From: Vulcanimicrobiota bacterium
Lineage (GTDB): Bacteria; Vulcanimicrobiota; Vulcanimicrobiia; Vulcanimicrobiales; Vulcanimicrobiaceae
DNA length: 10,060 bases
NCBI GenBank assembly: GCA_019237435.1
Contig: JAFAHB010000277.1
Span: 1-10,060, forward strand
Reading direction: 5' to 3'
Part shown: positions 1 to 5,602 of the stretch, piece by piece
Layout of the letters: the number at the start of each line of letters is the position of its first letter
Numbering within the stretch: the stretch's first letter is position 1
The notes under the pieces: model-generated
The model's input: the letters and a program-made list of their open reading frames with translations, nothing else
Told to the model about the DNA's origin: nothing
The model's database searches: none
Made by a program: the position numbers and the translations under genes

Positions 1-1
1 A

Positions 2-34
2 GCCCTGACGCTTTCGAAGGGCGACGCGGCGTGA
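2..34 (+). CDS. C-terminal end of an unidentified upstream gene (partial)
   Basis: One frame is open from the window edge to a TGA at 32-34 and reads ALTLSKGDAA before the stop. The stop overlaps the GTG start of the CoA-binding gene as GTGA, a common arrangement for translationally coupled genes. Ten residues are too few to name the product. That it is a real gene end is inferred only from the tight overlap and strand agreement. Confidence 0.35.
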   Translation, partial: ALTLSKGDAA

Positions 35-531
35 TCGTGACGACGCCGTCGCAACGCCGCGAATTGCTGCGGAACGCGCGAACCATCGCGATCGTCGGTG
101 CGTCGGCAAATCCGCTGCGCCCGAGTTATACCGTCTTCTCCTATCTGCGCCGCCAGCGCGAGTACGACGTGACGCCGATCAATCCGGCGCTCGAGCAAAT
201 CGACGGAATCAAAGCCTACCCATCGCTTATCGCCTACGCTGCCGAGCGTGGCGTACCCGATCTCATCGACGTTTTCCGACGTCCAGACGCTCTTGTCGGC
301 ACCGTTAAGGAGGCAATCGAAATCTCCGCGAGCTCGATATGGTTTCAATACGGCGTAATCAACGAGGACGCGATCGCGCTCGCCGACGCCGCCGGCATGA
401 ACGTCGTCGTCGATCGATGCATGAAGGTCGAACACGCGCGCTTTTCGGGGACTCTCTCGACGAGCGGACTGAACAGCGGCATCATCAGCTCGCGCTGGAG
501 GCCGGTCGGCGATCCACGCGAACGTCCGTAA
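31..531 (+). CDS. CoA-binding protein, YccU family
   Basis: A 166-residue single-domain protein with a Rossmann-type CoA-binding fold. Visible family motifs in order are the nucleotide-binding loop VGASANPLRPS (residues 22-32), PINP (49-52), DVFRR (80-84), WFQYGVINE (104-112) and VVDRCMKVEH (126-135). This pattern matches the small YccU/CoA_binding_2 family, whose length is usually 130-170 residues. Members resemble the CoA-binding part of succinyl-CoA synthetase alpha but lack the catalytic ligase domains, and their physiological role is poorly defined. The GTG start is chosen because it precedes the first motif by the usual distance, overlaps an upstream stop (GTGA), and has AAGGG about ten bases upstream. 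The lipoprotein gene follows after 22 bases on the same strand, so they may be co-transcribed. Family assignment is firm; the role is not. Confidence 0.88.
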   Translation: MIVTTPSQRRELLRNARTIAIVGASANPLRPSYTVFSYLRRQREYDVTPINPALEQIDGIKAYPSLIAYAAERGVPDLIDVFRRPDALVGTVKEAIEISASSIWFQYGVINEDAIALADAAGMNVVVDRCMKVEHARFSGTLSTSGLNSGIISSRWRPVGDPRERP

Positions 532-553
532 CGATGATGGAGCCTTTGCTACG

Positions 554-1825
554 ATGCAGCGCACGGTGATGACAATCTGGATCGCTCGATGCGCCGGAGT
601 TTGCGCGGTGGTGCTGGTCGTCGGGTGCAGCGGTATCACGCCGCCGATAGAGACGTCGCTTGCCGGCAACGCGGCAAGCTCCCACGCGAAAGCAAACGCC
701 GTTCAGATTCTTTACAGCTTTAGCGGCGCCAACGACGGCGGCGACCCCGCGGCCGACCTGGTTTTCGATGCTTCCGGAAACCTTTGGGGCACGACGGTCA
801 TCGGCGGCGCGGCCTCGTGCGGTACCGTCTTTAGCTTGACCCCGCGCTCGAGTCCGCCGTGGCCCGAATCGGTGCGCTATAACTTCATGTGTTACTCCGA
901 CGGTAAGAATCCGTACGGCGGCGTGCTCTTGAGTTCGCATGGGGACGCCTACGGCACGACGGTCTCCGGCGGCTCAGGCCCGTCATGCGGCAGCACGGGC
1001 TGCGGCGTCGCTTACGAGTTGCAAGGCTCAAGCGAAACCGTCTTGCACGACTTTACCGGCGGCAGCGACGGTTTTGGACCCGGCGGCGGCCTTGCCGCCG
1101 ACCGTCGCGGAGATCTCTTCGGAACGACGCCCGACGGTGGAAAACATTCCTATGGCGTCGTCTACGAACTTTTCAAGCACCGCGGTACTTGGCGCGAGCG
1201 CGTAATTCATGCGTTCACGGGCGGCACCGACGGCGCAGTCGGCTCGCTGGGACGTCTGCTAGTCGATGGAACCGGAGCAATTTACGGCGTCACGGAGGGC
1301 GGTGGAGCGCATAACGCCGGGACGGTTTTCAAGCTCACGCTGAGGTCAAAGGGCGGCTGGCGATTGACGACGGTTTACGCATTCGCAGGCGCGCCCGACT
1401 GTGCCGATCCCTACGGGGGACTCTCTGAAGACGCTAACGGCAATCTCTTTGGTACGACCTACTATGGGGGCAGCGGCAACGTTGGCTGCGTTTTCAAACT
1501 GAGCGCGAAGAACTCTGCCGAACGCGTACTCTACAGCTTTAAGGGTGGCGCCGACGGAAGTTCGCCGACGAGCACGCTCGTTTTGGTCCGCCGGGTTCTG
1601 TACGGAACGACCTCGGCGGGCGGAGGAAGCTGCGATTGCGGCACCATCTTCACAGTGGATGTCCCGTCCGGCAAGGAATTGGTGCTGCATAACTTTGCGG
1701 GCGGAACGGACGGCGCGTATCCATATTACGGCTTGACGAGCGATCAGGCCGGAAACCTGTACGGAACTACCGCCCAGGGCGGTAGTTCAAATCAAGGGAC
1801 GGTTTTTCAGCTTACGCACGGCTAG
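554..1825 (+). CDS. Secreted lipoprotein with seven GloVer-type tandem repeats
   Basis: A 423-residue protein. Residues 1-25 look like a lipoprotein signal peptide: Arg at 3 and 12, a hydrophobic core, and VVGC with Cys25 as the likely lipidated residue. From about residue 51 to the end there are seven imperfect repeats of roughly 50 residues. Each has a leading strand like VLYSFxGGxDGxxP, then GNLYGTTxxGG, then GTVFxL. The GTT-like motifs lie near residues 79, 134, 190, 245, 300, 351 and 404. This is the pattern of the NCBIfam choice-of-anchor GloVer repeat family (TIGR03803), probably a beta-propeller-like exported protein; seven repeats would suit a seven-bladed propeller (inference). Ligand and function are unknown. 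The ATG at 554 has GGAG 11 bases upstream; an in-frame ATG at 569 is an alternative that would shorten the signal peptide to MTIWIARCAG. Its stop overlaps the stop of the convergent LuxE-like gene. Confidence 0.85.
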   Translation: MQRTVMTIWIARCAGVCAVVLVVGCSGITPPIETSLAGNAASSHAKANAVQILYSFSGANDGGDPAADLVFDASGNLWGTTVIGGAASCGTVFSLTPRSSPPWPESVRYNFMCYSDGKNPYGGVLLSSHGDAYGTTVSGGSGPSCGSTGCGVAYELQGSSETVLHDFTGGSDGFGPGGGLAADRRGDLFGTTPDGGKHSYGVVYELFKHRGTWRERVIHAFTGGTDGAVGSLGRLLVDGTGAIYGVTEGGGAHNAGTVFKLTLRSKGGWRLTTVYAFAGAPDCADPYGGLSEDANGNLFGTTYYGGSGNVGCVFKLSAKNSAERVLYSFKGGADGSSPTSTLVLVRRVLYGTTSAGGGSCDCGTIFTVDVPSGKELVLHNFAGGTDGAYPYYGLTSDQAGNLYGTTAQGGSSNQGTVFQLTHG

Positions 1826-2901
1826 CGGCGAAGCAGCTCCTCGGCGTCGAGCGAACATCCGCGCGGCGCTGCATCAGGATCGCGCCCTATGAGAACGAGA
1901 CCATCGTCCGTCATTATGCCGAGATCTTCGGTTTGAATCGCGACGCACGATGAGCGATTCGCCAGATCCACATGTAGTAAAGCGCCGGTCGCGCCGTTAG
2001 GAACCGTTGCGCGCTCGGGCCCGACAACGCGCGTTCGCAGCCAAGGCGGTGCCGAGTATGGGCCGCCGCCGGCCGCATAATATTGCGAACTTAGCTCGGT
2101 CATTCCATACTCCGAAACGATCGCGTCGTTGGGTACGGCGAAACGATCGCGGATGCGAGCGTAGAGCTCGTTGCGATCGACGGCTCTCGCGCGACCCTTG
2201 AAACCGCCGGTCTCCATGAGGCGCGAGCCTCGCGGCAATGCGAGCTTGCAGTTGCGCGTTTCCATCACATCGAGAAGATCGACGAGAGCGAATGCGGTCG
2301 CCGCAATGCAAACGGGGTGGTTTTCCGACAAAGCGGCATTGAGATCGGTAATCACTTCTTCGATCAGCAGCTCGCCGCCGCGTACATACCATCCGGTGCG
2401 GTCTTTTCCGAGCAGCTCGGCGACGCGCGCCATCATGTACCCGAGCGAGGAGTTTGCCCGTTCCGCCGGATCCGGAACCAAATTGAAGTAGCGAAGGCGG
2501 GCGCCGTCGCTCAGCACGAATCGATCGAATCCTGCCAAAAGCGCCGCATCGTACGTCGCCGAGTTTTCCATGTAATGCCGGCCCGGCAGACCACGCGTGG
2601 TGCCGCTGGTTTCAAAGATCAGCTCTGCGCGCTCGGGATTGAACGTGGTCAGAGCTGCTTCCTTGAACGCCGCGGCCGGGACCGCGGGAATTTCTTGCCA
2701 CCAGCGCGGCGACGTCACGCCGAGGCGCTCACAGTACCGCCGATACGGTTGGTTGTATCGAAGCTGGTGGTCAAAGACCCGCCGCGCGAGATCGTCGAAC
2801 GCACGATCGTGCAGCGGCTCCCCCGTTTGGTGCCAGCGTTTCATCATGCCGACGATTTCGGCATCCAACGCCTGCGCTTCGGATCGATAGGTCATCGTCA
2901 T
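1822..2901 (-). CDS. LuxE-like acyl-protein synthetase
   Basis: A 359-residue member of the LuxE/acyl-protein synthetase family within the adenylate-forming superfamily. Visible motifs are the Ser/Thr/Gly-rich ATP loop ETSGTTRGLPGRH (97-109), METGGFKGR (229-237), SEYGMTEL (263-270), TEDLG (324-328) and a C-terminal RGCSL (347-351). In bacterial luciferase systems LuxE activates a fatty acid with ATP and carries it on a cysteine near the C-terminus; Cys349 is the likely equivalent here, by analogy. No luxC, luxD or luciferase gene is visible, so the acyl substrate is unknown; related proteins also occur in antibiotic and polysaccharide pathways. The ATG at 2901 has AGGA five bases upstream; a second in-frame ATG at 2895 with AGGA at similar spacing is an alternative (MTYRSEAQ). 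It lies 64 bases after rplQ on the same strand and could be read through from it. Confidence 0.85.
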   Translation of the reverse strand: MTMTYRSEAQALDAEIVGMMKRWHQTGEPLHDRAFDDLARRVFDHQLRYNQPYRRYCERLGVTSPRWWQEIPAVPAAAFKEAALTTFNPERAELIFETSGTTRGLPGRHYMENSATYDAALLAGFDRFVLSDGARLRYFNLVPDPAERANSSLGYMMARVAELLGKDRTGWYVRGGELLIEEVITDLNAALSENHPVCIAATAFALVDLLDVMETRNCKLALPRGSRLMETGGFKGRARAVDRNELYARIRDRFAVPNDAIVSEYGMTELSSQYYAAGGGPYSAPPWLRTRVVGPERATVPNGATGALLHVDLANRSSCVAIQTEDLGIMTDDGLVLIGRDPDAAPRGCSLDAEELLRR

Positions 2902-2954
2902 CCTCGTCCTGCGTCCTTCGACGTCGCGCCTGCGGCGCTCCGGTCAGGATGACA
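2897..2954. repeat. Intergenic repeat element, copy 1 (CAGGATGACA type, with inverted ends)
   Basis: The element has GTCATCCT at 2897-2904 and AGGATGAC at 2946-2953, an 8-base inverted repeat, with TCCTTCGAC at 2914-2922 and a GC-rich centre (GCGCCTGCGGCGC) between. On the other strand it reads TGTCATCCTGA ... GTCGAAGGA, which I recognise as a dispersed intergenic motif seen in many bacterial genomes. Function is unknown. Its outer arm overlaps the first codons of the LuxE-like gene. A second copy in the same orientation is at 5460-5483. Confidence 0.6.
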
Positions 2955-2965
2955 CAGACAGGATG

Positions 2966-3319
2966 CTATGTCAGCAGCTCGATTTGCGAAAGCTCGGCGG
3001 CGTCGCCCGAACGCACGCGCGTTTTGGTTATGCGCGTGTAACCGCCGGTGCGCCCTTTGAGCGCCGGGGCAATTTGCTCGACCAGCTTTTTCACGACTGC
3101 CGGTTCGGTGATGTACTCGGCAAGCCGGCGCCGTGCCGCGAGGTCGCCTGCCAGCGCGGTCGTGATCAAGCGCTCGGCGACGCGGCTCAGCTCTTTAGCC
3201 TTCGCCGACGTCGTCTCGATTTTTTCATGTTTGAAAAGCGCGGTCGCGAGATTGCGAAGAAGCGACCGGCGGTGGCCGTCGGTGCGCGAAAGCCGTTTGT
3301 AGGCAATCGAATGTGGCAA
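2966..3319 (-). CDS. rplQ: 50S ribosomal protein L17
   Basis: A 117-residue L17, a large-subunit protein near the peptide exit tunnel. The core LSRTDGHRRSLLRNLATALFKHEKIETT region followed by KAKE and the C-terminal GGYTRITKTRVRSGDAAE is diagnostic; length matches the usual 115-130. The start is a TTG at 3317-3319: the protein then begins MPHSIAYKRLSRT, which aligns residue for residue with the usual MRHRKxGRKLGRT start, and AAAGAG lies just upstream. It follows rpoA after 16 bases, the normal last position of the alpha operon. Confidence 0.96.
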   Translation of the reverse strand: MPHSIAYKRLSRTDGHRRSLLRNLATALFKHEKIETTSAKAKELSRVAERLITTALAGDLAARRRLAEYITEPAVVKKLVEQIAPALKGRTGGYTRITKTRVRSGDAAELSQIELLT

Positions 3320-3335
3320 GTTCTCTTTCCCGCCG

Positions 3336-4265
3336 CTACGCTTGCCGCAGCGACAGCCCCCTCTCTGAGAGCACCTGCTTGATCTCGTCGAGCGACTTTT
3401 TCCCGAAGTTCCGCATCTTCATGATCTCGTCTTCGGTGAGGTCGAGCAGCTCGGAAACTTTCGAGATGCCCGCGCGCTTCAAGCAATTGAACGAGCGCAC
3501 CGACAAATTGAGCGTCTCCACTGGGATGTCCCACTCGTTCGGCGGCGTCTCGGGCAACGGTTCCGACCGATTCGTGAACGAGACGAATAGATCGAGCTCT
3601 TCCTGCATGGTCGAAGCCGCCGTCGAGAGGGCGTCGTCCGGCGTGATCGAGCCGTTCGTCTCGACTTCGACGGTGAGCCGATCGTAATCCACGCTTTGAC
3701 CCACGCGCGTGTCGTCGACGGTGAAGTTCACCTTGCGGATCGGCGAGAAGAGCGAATCGAGCGGTATGAGACCGATCATGTGCTCGACGTTGCGCTGACG
3801 ATCGGCCATTACGTAACCGCGCCCTCGCTCGACGCCGATCTCCATCGTGAGCTTCGCGTCCTTCGATGAAAGCGTACACAGGCGGTAGTGCGGGTCGAGG
3901 ATCTCCACGTCGGCGTCCGGCACGATATCGGCCGCGGTGACTTCGCGCGCGCCGCTAACCGAGAGCGTCAGCACCTTGGGCTCGTCGCTGTTAAGCTTTA
4001 CGGGCAGCCCCTTGAGATTGAGCATCAACGCAATCGTGTCTTCGACCATCCCGGGGATGGTCGAGAACTCGTGGAGCACGCCGTCGATCTTCATGTAGGT
4101 CACGGCAGCCCCCGGAATCGAGCTGAGCAACACGCGACGCAGCGCGTTGCCGAGCGTGATGCCAAAGCCGCGTTCGAGCGGTTCGATCACAAACTTCGCA
4201 TAGTTGTCGCGCCGCTCGCGCACTTCGATGGTCGCCCCAACGGGCGCTTCGAGCATGGTGGTCAT
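3336..4265 (-). CDS. rpoA: DNA-directed RNA polymerase subunit alpha
   Basis: A 309-residue alpha subunit, which dimerises to nucleate RNA polymerase assembly. The N-terminal domain (about 1-230) carries the conserved PLERGFGITLGNALRRVLLSSIPG block (29-52) and GVLHEFSTIPGMVED (62-76). A linker of about 17 residues rich in Pro and Glu leads to the C-terminal domain (about 248-309) with the DNA and activator contact elements VRSFNCLKRAGI and MRNFGKKSLDEI. Residues equivalent to E. coli R265, N268, K271, G296, K298 and S299 are present as R257, N260, K263, G288, K290 and S291, so UP-element binding is expected. The 112-base gap from rpsD is unusually roomy for this operon; it holds a small CGACG-CC-CGTCG hairpin (4311-4322) but no convincing promoter. 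No strong ribosome binding site precedes the ATG; AAAGGA lies about 15 bases upstream. Confidence 0.98.
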   Translation of the reverse strand: MTTMLEAPVGATIEVRERRDNYAKFVIEPLERGFGITLGNALRRVLLSSIPGAAVTYMKIDGVLHEFSTIPGMVEDTIALMLNLKGLPVKLNSDEPKVLTLSVSGAREVTAADIVPDADVEILDPHYRLCTLSSKDAKLTMEIGVERGRGYVMADRQRNVEHMIGLIPLDSLFSPIRKVNFTVDDTRVGQSVDYDRLTVEVETNGSITPDDALSTAASTMQEELDLFVSFTNRSEPLPETPPNEWDIPVETLNLSVRSFNCLKRAGISKVSELLDLTEDEIMKMRNFGKKSLDEIKQVLSERGLSLRQA

Positions 4266-4377
4266 TTGAGTCTTCGTTTGTCCTTTATTGCTACTTACGT
4301 TATCCGTCCCCGACGCCCGTCGACGACGATCGCACGCCTAGTAGCGGAGATAGGTTACTTTCGAAACGTCTTGTGCG

Positions 4378-5034
4378 TTATCGTGAGTAGTACTCGACGA
4401 TCAGTTGTTCGTCGACCGGCGTATCGATCTGTTCGCGCGGCGGCGGCTGCAAGACCTTAGCGGTCTTCTCTTGATCGTTCCATTCCAGCCATTCGGGCGG
4501 CCGCCGGCTCTGCGCGATCTCGAGATTCGATTGGAACACCGGCGACTTGAGGCTGCCGGGCGCAATCGAGATCACGTCGCCCGCTCGCACGACGTACGAC
4601 GGAATGCTGACGATCCTATCGTTCACGCGAAAGTGCCGGTGCGTCACGAGTTGACGCGCCTGCGCCCGACTCGTCGCTAGGTTAAGCCGATAAACAACGT
4701 TGTCGAGGCGCCGCTCGAGCAATTGCAAGAAGGTGCGCCCGGTCTGTCCCGGCACCCTCGCAGCCTCGCGAAAGTAATTTTCGAACTGAGTTTCGTGCAC
4801 GCCGTAATACCGGCGCATCTTCTGCTTCTCGCGAAGCTGACGGCCGTATTCCGAAACCTTCGTCCGAGCTTTTCCGGCGGTTTTTTGTCCCGGAGCGGTA
4901 CCGCGGCGCTCGACCGCGCAGTTGCGCGACAAGCACCGATCGCCTTTGAGAAAGAGCTTGATCTTTTCGCCGGTTTTGCTCGCGGCGGTCTCGCGCCGGC
5001 AGAGGCGGCAGACCGGTCCGATGTATCGCGACAT
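4378..5034 (-). CDS. rpsD: 30S ribosomal protein S4, zinc-binding form
   Basis: A 218-residue S4, a primary 16S rRNA binder and early assembly protein of the small subunit; in several bacteria it also represses the alpha operon. The N-terminus has four cysteines, C9-x2-C12 and C34-x4-C39, typical of the zinc-binding (C+) type. The stretch [17 protein letters not shown] (72-88) and the S4 RNA-binding domain [20 protein letters not shown] onward (108-170) are clear. It is slightly longer than the usual 200-210 because of insertions such as [16 protein letters not shown] and a longer tail. The ATG lies six bases after the rpsK stop with a weak AGAG upstream, so translation is probably coupled to rpsK. 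Confidence 0.97.
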   Translation of the reverse strand: MSRYIGPVCRLCRRETAASKTGEKIKLFLKGDRCLSRNCAVERRGTAPGQKTAGKARTKVSEYGRQLREKQKMRRYYGVHETQFENYFREAARVPGQTGRTFLQLLERRLDNVVYRLNLATSRAQARQLVTHRHFRVNDRIVSIPSYVVRAGDVISIAPGSLKSPVFQSNLEIAQSRRPPEWLEWNDQEKTAKVLQPPPREQIDTPVDEQLIVEYYSR

Positions 5035-5040
5035 GCTGCT

Positions 5041-5436
5041 CTAAACCCGCCGGCGCTTGGGCGGCCGGCAGCCGTTATGCGGGATCGGCGTCACGTCCTT
5101 GATCATCGTGATCTCGAGCCCGGCGGCTTGCAGCGATCGAATCGCGGCCTCGCGACCCGCGCCTGGACCTTTAACCAAGACCTCGGTCGATTTCATGCCG
5201 TGCTCCATCGCCTTGCGCGCAGCAGCTTCCGCAGCCATCTGCGCGGCGAACGGAGTGGACTTCTTCGAGCCTTTGAATCCTAGGTTGCCCGCCGAGGCCC
5301 ACGAAATGACGCCGCCGTGCGGATCGCTGATCGTCACAATCGTATTGTTGAACGATGCGTGAACGTGCGCTACGCCCGCTTGAACGTTCTTGACCTCACG
5401 CTTCCGACGCGTCTTACTCTGTTTTTTTGCCGCCAA
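5041..5436 (-). CDS. rpsK: 30S ribosomal protein S11
   Basis: A 131-residue S11 of the 30S platform, near the mRNA exit site. Diagnostic blocks include [57 protein letters not shown] and the C-terminal [18 protein letters not shown]. The frame stays open to a GTG at 5460, but the start is placed at the TTG at 5434-5436: the protein then begins [12 protein letters not shown], the usual S11 N-terminus, and GGAGA (5441-5445) sits four bases upstream. The longer GTG form has no such support. In most bacteria rpsM precedes rpsK directly; here three other genes and a terminator-like hairpin separate them, so rpsK probably needs its own promoter. Confidence 0.96.
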   Translation of the reverse strand: MAAKKQSKTRRKREVKNVQAGVAHVHASFNNTIVTISDPHGGVISWASAGNLGFKGSKKSTPFAAQMAAEAAARKAMEHGMKSTEVLVKGPGAGREAAIRSLQAAGLEITMIKDVTPIPHNGCRPPKRRRV

Positions 5437-5440
5437 AATA

Positions 5441-5445
5441 TCTCC
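5441..5445 (-). promoter_or_regulatory. Ribosome binding site deciding the TTG start of rpsK
   Basis: GGAGA on the minus strand, followed by TATT and the TTG at 5436-5434. It is the only good Shine-Dalgarno match near the rpsK start and supports TTG over the upstream GTG. Confidence 0.7.
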
Positions 5446-5459
5446 GGTTAAATCGGCCA

Positions 5460-5483
5460 CCCGTCGACAATCTCAGGATGACA
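5460..5483. repeat. Intergenic repeat element, copy 2 (CTCAGGATGACA type)
   Basis: The stretch contains GTCGACAA followed by CTCAGGATGACA, close to the widespread dispersed motif whose usual form has TTCGACAAG before CTCAGGATGACA. It shares TCAGGATGACA exactly (5473-5483) with copy 1 at 2944-2954, in the same orientation. It lies in the rpsK leader. No inverted partner is obvious, so this copy looks shorter than copy 1. Confidence 0.55.
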
Positions 5484-5498
5484 CGCGGTTTACTATGA

Positions 5499-5527
5499 AG
5501 CTTTATGGCCCGCAGGCCCAAGAAGCT
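5499..5527 (-). promoter_or_regulatory. Imperfect hairpin in the rpsK leader
   Basis: Outer arms AGCTT/AAGCT (5499-5503 with 5523-5527) enclose an inner GGCC/GGCC pairing around a short loop. It lies between the candidate promoter and the rpsK start, so it would fold at the 5' end of an rpsK transcript. A role in autoregulation by S4 is only a possibility; no known leader motif was recognised. Confidence 0.3.
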
Positions 5528-5557
5528 ATCTTACCTGGAGACCCGGTACAAAGGCAA
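5528..5557 (-). promoter_or_regulatory. Candidate sigma70-type promoter for rpsK-rplQ
   Basis: On the minus strand TTGCCT (5557-5552) and TAAGAT (5533-5528) are separated by 18 bases, each matching four of six consensus positions. The position, just after the hairpin that ends the envelope gene and upstream of rpsK, is where a promoter is needed. The match is modest and GC-rich genomes give chance hits. Confidence 0.25.
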
Positions 5558-5584
5558 GGGGCTCGATAGCTACCGAGCCCCTTG
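5555..5584 (-). terminator. Strong hairpin after the stalk/barrel gene, probable terminator
   Basis: Perfect 11-base arms CAAGGGGCTCG (5555-5565) and CGAGCCCCTTG (5574-5584) with an 8-base loop, starting 18 bases beyond the stop of the envelope gene. The T-rich tail is poor (CCTTTG on the minus strand), so intrinsic termination may be incomplete; the hairpin could also protect the 3' end. It separates the inserted genes from rpsK. Confidence 0.6.
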
Positions 5585-5602
5585 TTGCTACCTGCGCTAC
5601 TC

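Noticed and set aside
2317..2952. Plus-strand open frame of 211 codons opposite the LuxE-like gene
   Set aside because: No motifs; the opposite strand encodes a clear enzyme family.
3187..3879. Minus-strand open frame of 230 codons inside rpoA/rplQ
   Set aside because: Overlaps two certain genes in another frame and gives a low-complexity Arg-rich product.
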